A stretch of DNA of 64,000 nt from Thiobacillus denitrificans DSM 12475 (GTDB lineage: Bacteria > Pseudomonadota > Gammaproteobacteria > Burkholderiales > Thiobacillaceae). Below, in pieces: positions 52,683 through 63,685 of the stretch. The translations under genes and the position numbers were made by a program. The notes under the pieces were generated by a model that did not search any database, was not told the origin of the DNA, and saw only the letters and a program-made list of their open reading frames with translations. Location of the stretch: NCBI RefSeq assembly GCF_000376425.1, contig NZ_AQWL01000008.1, positions 62,001 to 126,000 on the forward strand, in the 5' to 3' direction. Within the stretch, counting starts at the first letter, position 1. Each line of letters opens with the position of its first letter.

Positions 52683-53774
52683 TCAGCCGGGCAGCCCCTT
52701 TTCGTACCAGCCCTTGCTGCGGTTGACGAGCTTCACCACCAGCAGCATCACCGGCACCTCGATCAGCACGCCGACCACGGTGGCGAGCGCCGCGCCCGAC
52801 TCGAAGCCGAACAGCGCGATCGCCGCCGCTACCGCCAGCTCGAAGAAGTTGGACGCGCCGATCAGGGCCGACGGACAGGCCACGCTGTGCTTTTCGCCGA
52901 CCTTGCGATTGAGCCAGTAGGCGAGTCCGGAATTGAAGAACACCTGGATCAGGATCGGCACCGCCAAGAGCGCAATGATCAGCGGCTGCGCGATGATCGC
53001 CTCGCCCTGGAACGCGAACAGCAGCACCAGGGTCGCAAGCAGCGCGAGGATGGAGGCGTGGCCGAGCCGGCCCATCACCGCGTCGAACGCCGTCTGGCCG
53101 CGCGTCAGCAGCAACCTGCGCCAGAGTTGCGCCAGTATCACCGGAATGACGATGTAGAGCACTACCGAGGTGAACAGCGTGTCCCACGGCACCACGATCG
53201 CGGAGAGCCCGAGCAATAGGCCGACGATGGGCGCGAAGGCGACGATCATGATGGCGTCGTTCAACGCCACCTGCGACAGCGTGAAATACGGGTCGCCGCC
53301 GGTCAGCCGGCTCCACACGAACACCATCGCGGTGCACGGCGCAGCGGCCAGCAGGATGAGGCCGGCAACATAGCTGTCGAGCTGTTCCGCCGGCAGGTAG
53401 GGGGCGAACCAGTGGCGGATGAACAGCCACGCCAGGAGCGCCATCGAGAACGGCTTTACCGCCCAGTTGACGAACAGCGTGACGCCGATGCCCTTCCAGT
53501 GCGAGCGCACTTGATGCAGGGCGGAAAAATCGATCTTCATCAGCATCGGGATGATCATGATCCAGATCAAAATGCCGACCGGCAGATTGACCTGCGCCAC
53601 CTCCATCCGCCCCAGCGCCTGGAACGGCGTGGGGAAAAGCTGGCCCAGTAGCACCCCGGCAACGATGCACAGCGCCACCCACAGGCTGAGCCAGCGCTCG
53701 AACACGCTCATCGGCGCGGCTGCCCCGGCCATGCCGGCAGCACGCTTGCCGATCACCTCGCACTGCGCACTCAT
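52683..53774 (-). CDS. acr3: Arsenite efflux transporter Acr3
   Basis: This 363-residue, ten-segment transporter extrudes arsenite. It starts MSAQCEVIGKR with FERWLSLWVALCIVAGVLLG, and carries the family signatures NLPVGILIWIMIIPMLMKIDF, WAVKPFSMALLAWLFI, LLAAAPCTAMVFVWSRLTGGDP (containing the essential segment-4 Cys) and SGLAYWLNRKVG, with ASNFFELAVAAAIALFG. The start at 53774 overlaps the stop of the upstream arsenate reductase by four bases. This is the main As(III) exporter of the operon; no ArsB or ArsA is present. Confidence 0.95.
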   Translation of the reverse strand: MSAQCEVIGKRAAGMAGAAAPMSVFERWLSLWVALCIVAGVLLGQLFPTPFQALGRMEVAQVNLPVGILIWIMIIPMLMKIDFSALHQVRSHWKGIGVTLFVNWAVKPFSMALLAWLFIRHWFAPYLPAEQLDSYVAGLILLAAAPCTAMVFVWSRLTGGDPYFTLSQVALNDAIMIVAFAPIVGLLLGLSAIVVPWDTLFTSVVLYIVIPVILAQLWRRLLLTRGQTAFDAVMGRLGHASILALLATLVLLFAFQGEAIIAQPLIIALLAVPILIQVFFNSGLAYWLNRKVGEKHSVACPSALIGASNFFELAVAAAIALFGFESGAALATVVGVLIEVPVMLLVVKLVNRSKGWYEKGLPG

Positions 53775-54268
53775 GAGGTCTTGCCGATCTCGCGCACGGC
53801 CTGCTGCAGCTTCATGCGGTCCAGCTTTTCGAACGGCAGGCTGACGAACATGGAGATGCGGCGCTGCAGCCGGTTCATGGCATCGACGAAGGCGTGGCGT
53901 CTGGGCTCGTCGCCCCCCTCGGCCGCCACCGGGTCGGGGATGCCCCAGTGCGCGGTCATCGGCTGCCCCGGCCACACCGGGCAGACTTCGCCCGCCGCCT
54001 TGTCGCACACGGTGATGACGAAATCCAGCCGCGGCGCATCGGCTTGCGCGAATTCGTCCCACGGCTTGCTGCGCAGTTCGCCGGTGGGAAAGTGGTTCTT
54101 CTCCAGCAGTTCCAGTGCGAACGGGTTGACCCGTCCGGCAGGATGGCTGCCTGCGCTGAAAGCCCGGAAGCGCCCCTTGCCGAGATCGTTCAATAGCGAT
54201 TCGGCCAGGATGGAACGCGCCGAATTGCCGGTGCACAGGAAAAGCACGTTATAGACGGTGTCGGTCAT
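53771..54268 (-). CDS. arsC: Arsenate reductase, LMW-phosphatase type (first)
   Basis: This 165-residue thioredoxin-coupled arsenate reductase has the P-loop CTGNSARS with Cys12 at 12-19 and the redox relay cysteines Cys88 and Cys95 (ITVCDKAAGEVCPVWPG). WGIPDP provides the catalytic Asp loop. All three cysteines of the S. aureus ArsC mechanism are present. It is longer than the second copy, owing to a C-terminal helical part (DAMNRLQRRISMFVSLPFEKLD). It overlaps acr3 by four bases and lies 15 bases downstream of the second reductase. The two copies are clearly different in sequence. Confidence 0.92.
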   Translation of the reverse strand: MTDTVYNVLFLCTGNSARSILAESLLNDLGKGRFRAFSAGSHPAGRVNPFALELLEKNHFPTGELRSKPWDEFAQADAPRLDFVITVCDKAAGEVCPVWPGQPMTAHWGIPDPVAAEGGDEPRRHAFVDAMNRLQRRISMFVSLPFEKLDRMKLQQAVREIGKTS

Positions 54269-54283
54269 CGCAGGTCTCCGGGT

Positions 54284-54712
54284 TCAGCTGGTGGCCTGCA
54301 AGCCGAATTGGTTCCGCACCGCTGAAACCAGCCGGGTGCGAATGTCGTCGCGCACCGCCAGGAAGCTCTCCAGCGGCTCGCCGTGCGGATCGTGGAACGG
54401 CAGGTGGATGCCGGGAATCGGCCTGGGGAAGATCGGGCAGGCTTCCTTCGCGTTGTCGCACACCGTCACCACGAGGTCGATGTCCTCGCTCATCACGGCG
54501 TCGATGTCCTTCGGGTGCAGGCCGTCGGTGTCGAGGCCGGCCTCTTTCAGCGCGGCGATCGCGCCGTCGGCCACTTTCGGCTGCGGCCGGGTGCCGGCGG
54601 AGAGCGCGCGCACCTGGCCGGCGAGGTCGTGGTTCAAGAGCACCTCGGCCATCTGCGAGCGGCAGGAATTGCCGGTGCACAGCACTAGTACGGTGTAGGG
54701 TTTTTCAGCCAC
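54284..54712 (-). CDS. arsC: Arsenate reductase, LMW-phosphatase type (second)
   Basis: This is a 142-residue second reductase of the same fold. It has the P-loop CTGNSCRSQ (Cys12, with an additional Cys at 17) and relay cysteines Cys85 and Cys92 (VTVCDNAKEACPIFP), then HLPFHDP for the Asp loop. The extra Cys in the loop and the shorter C-terminus show it is not a recent duplicate of its neighbour but a separate lineage. It begins 30 bases downstream of arsI in the operon. Having both types may broaden the reductant or arsenate concentration range; this is inference. Confidence 0.92.
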   Translation of the reverse strand: MAEKPYTVLVLCTGNSCRSQMAEVLLNHDLAGQVRALSAGTRPQPKVADGAIAALKEAGLDTDGLHPKDIDAVMSEDIDLVVTVCDNAKEACPIFPRPIPGIHLPFHDPHGEPLESFLAVRDDIRTRLVSAVRNQFGLQATS

Positions 54713-54742
54713 GATGGATCCTCAGATATAACGGAATGGAAC

Positions 54743-55213
54743 TCAGCAACAACCGCCCGCAGCCGGCTTGCCCTTGACCGGAATGCCGCCGCAGACCCCG
54801 GCCACCGGTTCGGGCACGCAGCACTCGCCGGCCGCCTGGCCGCCGAACACCGGAATGCTGTCGAGCGTGTGATAGGTTTCCCACGCGATGCCGGTGGGGT
54901 CGGTCGCCCAGTACTTGTCCGACCTGGCGTAGCAGCAGGCGGTGCCCATTTCCTCCACCACCTCGGCATCGAGCTTCCGCAGGCGCGCGTCCATCTCGGC
55001 CAGTTCGTCGGCGTTCTCCACCTGTACCCCCAGATGATTGAGGCCCGGGGCGGCGCCGCGCGCCGAGATCGCGAAATTGACGCGCGGATCGTCGAGCATC
55101 CATTTCGCGTAGTCGGATTTGAGCACGCTGGGTTCGGCAGCGAACATGGTGGAATAGAACTTGATGCTGGCGGCCAGATCATCGACCGCAACGTGCACAT
55201 GCAGACGTTTCAT
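54743..55213 (-). CDS. arsI: C-As lyase ArsI / CadI-like glyoxalase-fold dioxygenase
   Basis: This 156-residue vicinal-oxygen-chelate enzyme splits the C-As bond of trivalent organoarsenicals. The expected iron ligands are the N-terminal His in RLHVHVAVDDL, His60 (GLNHLGVQVE) and Glu112 (AWETYHTLD). The substrate-binding Cys pair is TACCYARSDK (Cys93-Cys94). The C-terminal tail adds more cysteines (ECCVPEPVAGVCGG, AAGGCC), probably extra metalloid ligands. It overlaps arsR by four bases and is first in the operon after the regulator. Its presence beside arsM means both methylation and demethylation are encoded. Confidence 0.9.
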   Translation of the reverse strand: MKRLHVHVAVDDLAASIKFYSTMFAAEPSVLKSDYAKWMLDDPRVNFAISARGAAPGLNHLGVQVENADELAEMDARLRKLDAEVVEEMGTACCYARSDKYWATDPTGIAWETYHTLDSIPVFGGQAAGECCVPEPVAGVCGGIPVKGKPAAGGCC

Positions 55214-55548
55214 GCTGATTCCTTTTCGGTTACGCAGACCGGCGGACACGCCGGCGTGCAGGGGTTGCCGCCACAGCAGTTTTCGGTGAGAAAACCGAGC
55301 AGCGCATTCATGGTGGTGAAATTGGCGGTGTAGATGACGAAGCGCCCCGCCTGCGCCGAATCCACCATGCCGGCGTGCGACAGCTCCTTCAGGTGGAACG
55401 ACAGCGACGACGGTGCGATGCCGGTCAGTTCGCCGATCCTTCCCGCGGCAAGCCCGGCGGGCCCGGCCTGCACCAGGGCTCGGAAGATCGCTAGGCGGGA
55501 GTCCTGGGCGAGTGCGGCAAGCGCGGCGACGGCGGCTTTCGTTTCCAT
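55210..55548 (-). CDS. arsR: Arsenic-responsive repressor ArsR
   Basis: This 112-residue winged-helix repressor controls the ars operon. The DNA-binding core is LAQDSRLAIFRALVQAG, then GELTGIAPSSLSFHLKELSHAGMVDSAQ and FVIYTAN. The arsenite site is C-terminal: Cys91, Cys92 and Cys97 (ENCCGGNPC), as in the Acidithiobacillus type of ArsR, instead of the CVC in the recognition helix; further cysteines follow at 101 and 105. It starts MET at 55548. An inverted repeat that should be its operator abuts the start codon, so it is autoregulated. The upstream side has no other gene of the operon. Confidence 0.95.
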   Translation of the reverse strand: METKAAVAALAALAQDSRLAIFRALVQAGPAGLAAGRIGELTGIAPSSLSFHLKELSHAGMVDSAQAGRFVIYTANFTTMNALLGFLTENCCGGNPCTPACPPVCVTEKESA

Positions 55549-55549
55549 A

Positions 55550-55567
55550 TTTCAAACAATATTGAAA
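55550..55567. promoter_or_regulatory. Likely ArsR operator
   Basis: TTTCAA and TTGAAA (55550-55555 and 55562-55567) form a perfect 6-base dyad with a 6-base spacer, very like the TTCAA-N-TTGAA boxes of known ArsR proteins. It ends one base before the arsR start codon and would block ribosome access or RNA polymerase clearance when bound. Confidence 0.7.
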
Positions 55568-55634
55568 CAAAGAACCAAAAGCAAATGAAATTTTCGTGAC
55601 GGCCCGCGGAGCCGCGGGACGCCACGAACGCATG

Positions 55635-57299
55635 TCAGTAGTCGCAGCCTGGCCCCGAACGCGCGCCCGACTCGGCCGCTTGCAGTCCCAACATGTCGCG
55701 CGCCACCGCCTCGGCGACCTTGATGCCGTCCACCCCGGCGGACAGGATCCCGCCGGCATAGCCCGCGCCCTCACCAGCCGGATACAGCCCCTTGACGTTG
55801 GCGCTCTGGAAATCGTCGCCGCGCGTGATGCGAACCGGCGACGAGGTGCGCGTCTCGACGCCGGTGAGCACCGCGTCCTTCATCGCGAAGCCCTTGATCT
55901 GCTGGTCGAACGCCGGCAGCGCCTCGCGGATCGCCTCGATGGCGTAATCCGGCAGCGCCGTGGCGAGGTCGGTGAGATGCACGCCGGGCTTGTACGAGGG
56001 CTCGACGCTGCCAAGCCGGGTGGACGGCCTGCCCTCAAGAAAATCGCCGACCAGCTGGCCCGGCGCGTCGTAATTGCCGCCACCGAGCTCGAATGCGCGC
56101 GCTTCCAGTTCCCGCTGCAGTTCGATGCCGGCGAGCGGGCCGTCGCCGGGGAAATCCTCAGGCGTGATGCCGACGACGATGCCGGCGTTGGCGTTGCGTT
56201 CGTTGCGCGAATACTGGCTCATGCCATTGGTGACGACGCACCCCGGCTCCGAGGTCGCCGCCACCACCGTGCCGCCGGGGCACATGCAGAAGCTGTACAC
56301 CGCGCGGCCGTTCCTGGCGTGGTGCACCAGTTTGTAGTCGGCCGCGCCGAGCAGCGGGTTGCCGGCATTCGGCCCGAGGCGGGCCTTGTCGATCAGCGAC
56401 TGCGGGTGCTCGATGCGGACGCCGATGGAAAACGGCTTGGCTTCCATGGTGACACCCCGCGCGTGCAGCATCTCGAAGGTGTCGCGCGCACTGTGGCCGA
56501 GCGCGAGGACGGCGTGGCGGCTCTTCAAAATCTCGCCGCTGGCGAGCACCACGCCGACGATCCGTTTCGTGCCGTCCGCGCCGTCCTCGATCAGGACGTC
56601 GGTGACGCGCTGCTCGAAACGGATCTCGCCGCCCAGCGCCTCGATCTCGTGACGCATGGCCTCGACCATGCCAACCAGACGGAAGGTGCCGATATGCGGC
56701 TTCGACACATACAAAATTTCTTCCGGCGCGCCCGCCTTGACGAACTCGGTCAGCACTTTGCGCCCGAGATACCGGGGATCCTTGATCTGGCTGTAGAGCT
56801 TGCCGTCGGAGAAGGTTCCCGCCCCGCCCTCGCCGAACTGCACATTCGATTCGGGGTTGAGCACATGCTTGCGCCACAGGCCCCAGGTGTCATGGGTGCG
56901 CTCGCGCACTGCCTTGCCGCGCTCCAGCACGATGGGCTTGAAGCCCATCTGCGCCAGCACCAGCGCGGCGAAGATGCCGCAGGGGCCAAAGCCGACGACG
57001 ATCGGGCGCTCCACCAGAGGTTCCTGCGCGTGGCCGGCGAAGCGGTAGGCCATGTCCGGTGCCGGCGTCAGGTGGCGGTCGTTACGGAATTTCTGCAGCA
57101 GCGCCGCCTCGTTCCTGACCTCGAGGTCGACCGTATAGACCAGTAGCAAAGCGTGCTTCTTGCGCGCGTCGTGGCTGCGCTTGAAGATACTGAAGCCGGC
57201 GAGCGCGTCGTCCGTCAGTTGCAGCCGCTGCAGGATTGCCGCGCGCAAGGCCGCGGGCGGATGGTCAAGCGGGAGTTTGAGTTCGGTCAGTCGCAGCAT
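55635..57299 (-). CDS. FAD-dependent oxidoreductase (COG2509-like)
   Basis: This 554-residue flavoprotein has an N-terminal alpha/beta domain of about 95 residues (LTELKLPLDHPPAALRAAIL, FSIFKRSHDARKK, LLLVYTVDLEV), then the FAD-binding dinucleotide fold (IVVGFGPCGIFAALVLAQMG, IVLERG), NVQFGEGGAGTFSDGKLYSQIKDP, and FAD-interacting GLYPAGEGAGYAGGILSAGVDGI. The layout matches the NAD(P)/FAD-dependent oxidoreductase family COG2509 conserved in many bacteria; the substrate is not established. It is transcribed in the same direction as the ars operon but is separated from it by the arsR promoter region, so it is an independent unit. Confidence 0.85.
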   Translation of the reverse strand: MLRLTELKLPLDHPPAALRAAILQRLQLTDDALAGFSIFKRSHDARKKHALLLVYTVDLEVRNEAALLQKFRNDRHLTPAPDMAYRFAGHAQEPLVERPIVVGFGPCGIFAALVLAQMGFKPIVLERGKAVRERTHDTWGLWRKHVLNPESNVQFGEGGAGTFSDGKLYSQIKDPRYLGRKVLTEFVKAGAPEEILYVSKPHIGTFRLVGMVEAMRHEIEALGGEIRFEQRVTDVLIEDGADGTKRIVGVVLASGEILKSRHAVLALGHSARDTFEMLHARGVTMEAKPFSIGVRIEHPQSLIDKARLGPNAGNPLLGAADYKLVHHARNGRAVYSFCMCPGGTVVAATSEPGCVVTNGMSQYSRNERNANAGIVVGITPEDFPGDGPLAGIELQRELEARAFELGGGNYDAPGQLVGDFLEGRPSTRLGSVEPSYKPGVHLTDLATALPDYAIEAIREALPAFDQQIKGFAMKDAVLTGVETRTSSPVRITRGDDFQSANVKGLYPAGEGAGYAGGILSAGVDGIKVAEAVARDMLGLQAAESGARSGPGCDY

Positions 57300-57392
57300 C
57301 GGTTGCGTATCTCAAAAATGATCGGGCAGGCTATCGCGGCCGGGCGTATTGTAGAACGGCCCACCGCCGCAATCGTCGGACCGGGGTGACGC

Positions 57393-58649
57393 CTACGATC
57401 CCGACGATGCGTTTTCGCAACCCACGTACCGCAATGCGCCCTGCCCTGCCATGCGCCCGCTGGCGAAGCAGGCCGTGAGCAGATAGCCGCCGGTGGGCGC
57501 CTCCCAGTCGAGCATCTCGCCGGCGCAAAAAACGCCGTGAAGGCCGCGCAGCATCAGATGTTGGTCAAGCGCCTCGAAGCGCACGCCGCCCGCGCTGCTG
57601 ATCGCCTCGGCGACCGGCCGCGGCGCCGCGAGCGTGATCGGCAGCGATTTAATCGCGTGCGCGAGCCTGGCCGGATCGCTCAGTTCCCCGGGCGGCAGGA
57701 TTTCGCGCAGCAGCGCCATCTTCGCGCCCCTGATGCCCGCGCGGCTCGCAAGATGGCTGGACAGCGAGCGCGCGCCACGCGGGTGCGACACGTCGGCGAC
57801 TACCCGCTCCGGGTGCTTGTCGGGAAGCAGATCGAGCTGCACGACCACCGCACCCTGCGCCGCGATCGTGTCGCGCAGCGGTGCCGCCAACGCGTAGACC
57901 AGGCTGCCCTCGATGCCAGTGTCGGACAGCATCAGCTCACCTCGGCGTTCGTGAGTGCGGCCGCTGGCGTCGGCGAAGCGCAGCGCCACGGTCTTCAGCG
58001 GCTGCCCGGCGAAGCGCGTCCGCAGGTGCGCGCTCCAGCCGCCTGCCACGTCGAAGCCGCAGTTGGCCGGCACCAGCGGCGCAACATCGACGCCGCACGC
58101 CGCCAGCAGTGGCACCCAGCCCCCGTCCGAGCCCAGCCTGGGCCAACTCGCGCCGCCGAGCGCCAGCACGACCGCGTCCGCCGCGACGTGAATCTCGCCC
58201 AGTGGAGAAAAGAAGCGCAGCGCGCCGTCGGTCGACCAGCCCTGCCAGCGATGGCGCACGTGGAAGCGTACGCCGGATTCGCGCAGGCGATGCAGCCAGG
58301 CGCGCAGCAGCGGCGCGGCCTTCATGTCCCGGGGAAACACCCGCCCCGACGAGCCGACGAAAGTCTCGATCCCGAGCGCCTCGATCCACGCGCGCAGCGC
58401 ATTCGGCGAAAAGGCATCGAGCAGCGACCGGATGGCGGGTGCGCGCGCGCCGTAGCGCGACACAAAAGCTTCGGATGGCTCGGAATGGGTGATGTTCATG
58501 CCGCCGACGCCGGCAAGCAGGAACTTGCGCCCGGCCGAGGGCATGGCGTCGTAAACATCGACCTGCGCGCCGCCGGCAGCGAGCACCTCGGCCGCCATCA
58601 GGCCCGCGGGGCCGCCGCCGATTACCGCAACTGTGGACATGGTTTTCAT
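57393..58649 (-). CDS. TIGR03862-type flavoprotein (YhiN/HI0933-like)
   Basis: This 418-residue FAD-binding protein starts VAVIGGGPAGLMAAEVLAAGGAQVDVYDAMPSAGRKFLLAGVGGMN, the full dinucleotide fold with the HI0933 'GRKFL..G.GG.N.T' signature. VVLALGGASWPRLGSDGGW and the C-terminal CAGEMLDWEAPTGGYLLTACFASGRMAG complete the FAD site. Proteins of this group are close to the BaiN/YhiN oxidoreductases. ATG codons at 58649 and 58640 are both possible; neither has a clear Shine-Dalgarno sequence. It lies 93 bases upstream of the COG2509-like gene in the same direction. Confidence 0.85.
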   Translation of the reverse strand: MKTMSTVAVIGGGPAGLMAAEVLAAGGAQVDVYDAMPSAGRKFLLAGVGGMNITHSEPSEAFVSRYGARAPAIRSLLDAFSPNALRAWIEALGIETFVGSSGRVFPRDMKAAPLLRAWLHRLRESGVRFHVRHRWQGWSTDGALRFFSPLGEIHVAADAVVLALGGASWPRLGSDGGWVPLLAACGVDVAPLVPANCGFDVAGGWSAHLRTRFAGQPLKTVALRFADASGRTHERRGELMLSDTGIEGSLVYALAAPLRDTIAAQGAVVVQLDLLPDKHPERVVADVSHPRGARSLSSHLASRAGIRGAKMALLREILPPGELSDPARLAHAIKSLPITLAAPRPVAEAISSAGGVRFEALDQHLMLRGLHGVFCAGEMLDWEAPTGGYLLTACFASGRMAGQGALRYVGCENASSGS

Positions 58650-59079
58650 GAAAGGAACGGGACCGGGCATGATACCCGCGCAGCGACGAGCACCGGAGGG
58701 CCGATCAAAACCGCGCTCCGCCGCGATTGCCGGCCGACGCGCGCGTGACACCCATCGGGCCGGGGCGGACGCCTGCATTGTGGGCGCGGCGCCCCGCCAC
58801 GATTTCACCGGTCTGGCCAACGCGCCGGGCACACGCAATAAACCCGGACCGCTGGGGCAGACCAGGCTTTTCATCGCGATACGCGGAACGTCTCCCGAGC
58901 ATCCTATCCGTTGCTATAGTGGGTAACGGTGATCCTGGATTGGCAAGAAGGAAAGACATACCGCGTCGACACCTGCCGGCTCCACCCCAGGCGAAGGTGC
59001 ACCGGCTGCCAGCGACGGAAATTGACTCGGGCGATCCGTCACCACTTCCCTCTGATCCCACGAACGGAAAGGCCATGTC
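58650..59079. other. Intergenic region without a recognised gene
   Basis: This is a 430-base stretch between divergent genes. Open frames exist on both strands but show no family features and are Pro/Arg-rich, as random GC-rich frames are. A TATAGT hexamer (58915-58920) could be the -10 element for the FMN reductase gene, without a clear -35. Confidence 0.4.
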
Positions 59080-59652
59080 ATGATGCACTATAAAGTCGGC
59101 TATCTCATCGGCAGCCTTGCGCGCGAATCGATCAACCGCAAGCTTGCGAAGGCGCTCATTCGCCTTGCCCCGGAAAATCTCGTCTTCACCGAGATTTCGT
59201 TCAAGGATCTACCGCTCTACAGCTATGATTACGACGCCGATTTTCCGCCGGTCGCGCGGGCGTTCAAGGATGCGCTCAAAACGGTCGATGCGCTGCTGTT
59301 CGTGACGCCCGAATATAATCGCTCGATCCCCGGCGGGCTGAAGAACGCCATCGACTGGGCAAGCCGACCCTATGGCACCAACTCATTCACCCACAAGCCT
59401 TCCGCCGTTATCGGTGCGTCGCCAGGCGCGATCGGCACCGCCGTCGCCCAGCAGAGCCTGCGTAGCGTGCTCAGTTTCTGCAACTCACCGCAGATGAACG
59501 CACCGGAAGCCTATATCCAGTTCGCGCCCGGCCTGATCACCGACGATGGCGAAGTCACCGCCACCTCGACCGAGGATTTCCTGCGCAACTATATGGCGGA
59601 GTTTCACATCTTCATCGCACGGGTTACATCGGTCCTGCCTAAAGATGCCTGA
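59080..59652 (+). CDS. NADPH-dependent FMN reductase (flavodoxin-like fold)
   Basis: This 190-residue quinone/chromate-reductase-type flavoprotein has the fold start YKVGYLIGSLARESINRKLAKAL (phosphate loop GS-x-R-x-x-S-x-N), the FMN-loop LFVTPEYNRSIPGGLKNAIDWASRP ('TPEYN.S.PG.LKNA.DW.S') and KPSAVIGASPGAIGTAVAQQSLR. These are the hallmarks of the ChrR/YieF/WrbA-related NAD(P)H:FMN reductases. GAAAGG precedes the double ATG start. Its substrate is unknown and it has no operon partner; the gene after it is convergent guaA. Confidence 0.9.
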   Translation: MMHYKVGYLIGSLARESINRKLAKALIRLAPENLVFTEISFKDLPLYSYDYDADFPPVARAFKDALKTVDALLFVTPEYNRSIPGGLKNAIDWASRPYGTNSFTHKPSAVIGASPGAIGTAVAQQSLRSVLSFCNSPQMNAPEAYIQFAPGLITDDGEVTATSTEDFLRNYMAEFHIFIARVTSVLPKDA

Positions 59653-59689
59653 TCCGCAGGGCTGCTTTCCCTGAACGTTCCCGGACAGG

Positions 59690-59743
59690 TTATTTGCGAC
59701 GACGCTTCCTGGCGATCCGTCCGCGGTGGGCCGCCATCGCCAT
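59690..59743 (-). CDS. Possible 17-residue basic peptide downstream of guaA
   Basis: A tiny frame reading MAMAAHRGRIARKRRRK starts 12 bases after the guaA stop on the same strand. It is highly basic (eight Arg or Lys) and has no clear Shine-Dalgarno sequence. It could be a real microprotein translated by coupling, or a chance frame. I have no family for it. Confidence 0.2.
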   Translation of the reverse strand: MAMAAHRGRIARKRRRK

Positions 59744-59755
59744 TTCTACGACATC

Positions 59756-61318
<1,563 letters not shown>

Positions 61319-61368
61319 ATTTTAAGGGGCCGGGATCTGGGATTGAGGGACGAGGGCTGGAGCCGGAC

Positions 61369-61396
61369 AAAAAAGAAAAGCCACGCGCAGCGTGAC
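61369..61396 (-). terminator. Terminator-like hairpin between guaB and guaA
   Basis: On the minus strand GTCACGC-TGC-GCGTGGC forms a 7-base-pair stem with a 3-base loop, followed by CTTTTCTTTTTT. It is a fair intrinsic terminator or attenuator and could lower guaA relative to guaB. It is flanked on both sides by G-rich/C-rich repeat strings. Confidence 0.6.
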
Positions 61397-61429
61397 CTTT
61401 CATAAATCCTGACCCCTGAATCCTAATCC

Positions 61430-62899
<1,470 letters not shown>

Positions 62900-63008
62900 T
62901 TAACGCAAAGCGGAATTATACGCGTCCGCCCCCGCCCTGCACAAACCGCAAGCCAACGCGCGCCCACGCTTGGTCGTAATCTACCAATCCGATAACCACG
63001 GCGGGCGG

Positions 63009-63037
63009 TTGACTCCCGGACGTGATGCGGCTAACTT
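63009..63037 (+). promoter_or_regulatory. Possible promoter of the small lipoprotein gene
   Basis: TTGACT (63009-63014) and TAACTT (63032-63037) are spaced by 17 bases, about 80 bases ahead of the lipoprotein start. The -35 is good, the -10 weak. The remaining 62891-63116 holds the upstream region of guaB. Confidence 0.35.
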
Positions 63038-63116
63038 TGCGTCAGCATTCAACCTGCTAGGGCGCACGGTTCTGCAGCCCGCCCCTGAACGCCATACAAC
63101 TCGAGGAGATAAAAAA

Positions 63117-63470
63117 ATGTCCAGAATTTTGCTTGCATTGACTTCCGCTGCCCTGCTGGGCCTGGCTGGCTGTAGTGGTCTTTATGTCAACCAGCCTGCT
63201 GGTCAGCCCGCCGCCAAGGCTGCCGAACCGGGCAAAGCCGCCATCAGTGCCGAAGCACAGACCGCGCTCACCGCGGCTCAGGCCGACGTCAAGACAGCCA
63301 AAGCCAAGAACGCCCTGTGGACCACCGCAGAAAGCGCGCTCAAGGCGGCCGAAACCGCCGCTGAAAAAGGCGACAGCGCCACGGTGCTGAAGCAGGCCAG
63401 GCTGGCCAGCGACCAGGTAAAAAAAGGCCTGGCTCAGCTTGACTATCCGATTCTCAAAATCGGTGAGTGA
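63117..63470 (+). CDS. Small alanine/lysine-rich lipoprotein
   Basis: This is a 117-residue predicted lipoprotein. Its signal peptide is MSRILLALTSAALLGLAGC with lipobox LAGC, cleaved before the Cys. The mature part is Ala/Lys-rich and helical (AEAQTALTAAQADVKTAKAKNALWTTAESALKAAE, KQARLASDQVKKGLAQL), ending DYPILKIGE. GAGGAGAT precedes the ATG. No function is established. A strong terminator 20 bases downstream makes it a single-gene unit. Confidence 0.8.
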   Translation: MSRILLALTSAALLGLAGCSGLYVNQPAGQPAAKAAEPGKAAISAEAQTALTAAQADVKTAKAKNALWTTAESALKAAETAAEKGDSATVLKQARLASDQVKKGLAQLDYPILKIGE

Positions 63471-63491
63471 CTGATTTGACTCGCCCACCAG

Positions 63492-63529
63492 AAAAGCCTT
63501 CCGGTTTCACGCCGGAAGGCTTTTTTTTT
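63492..63529 (+). terminator. Rho-independent terminator of the lipoprotein gene
   Basis: AAAAGCCTTCCGG (63492-63504) and CCGGAAGGCTTTT (63512-63524) form a 13-base-pair stem with a 7-base loop, followed by a run of nine T. The rest of 63530-63685 shows no convincing gene. Confidence 0.92.
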
Positions 63530-63685
63530 GGGCGCGCTGCAGAATACGCCGCGTGTTTACAGACCAATGCTGCCGGGCAACGCACCTGCATGGATGACGG
63601 CGCACGCGCCGATGCCCTGGCCAGCGGTCAAAAAGCCGTTGCCGATTTCTGCCGGTGAACCCGGGACATGCAAGGCCGGGGCGGC

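Noticed and set aside
55596-57146. 516-codon open frame antisense to the COG2509-like flavoprotein
   Set aside because: The sense strand has full FAD motifs; the antisense product is Arg/His-rich without any recognisable pattern.
58727-59083. 118-codon frame upstream of the FMN reductase
   Set aside because: It is Pro/Arg-rich without family features, overlaps the start of the next gene, and has no ribosome site; it is treated as intergenic.
63467-63658. 63-codon frame after the lipoprotein gene
   Set aside because: It begins at the lipoprotein stop and reads straight through a strong terminator hairpin; the second half looks protein-like but there is no start or Shine-Dalgarno sequence beyond the terminator.
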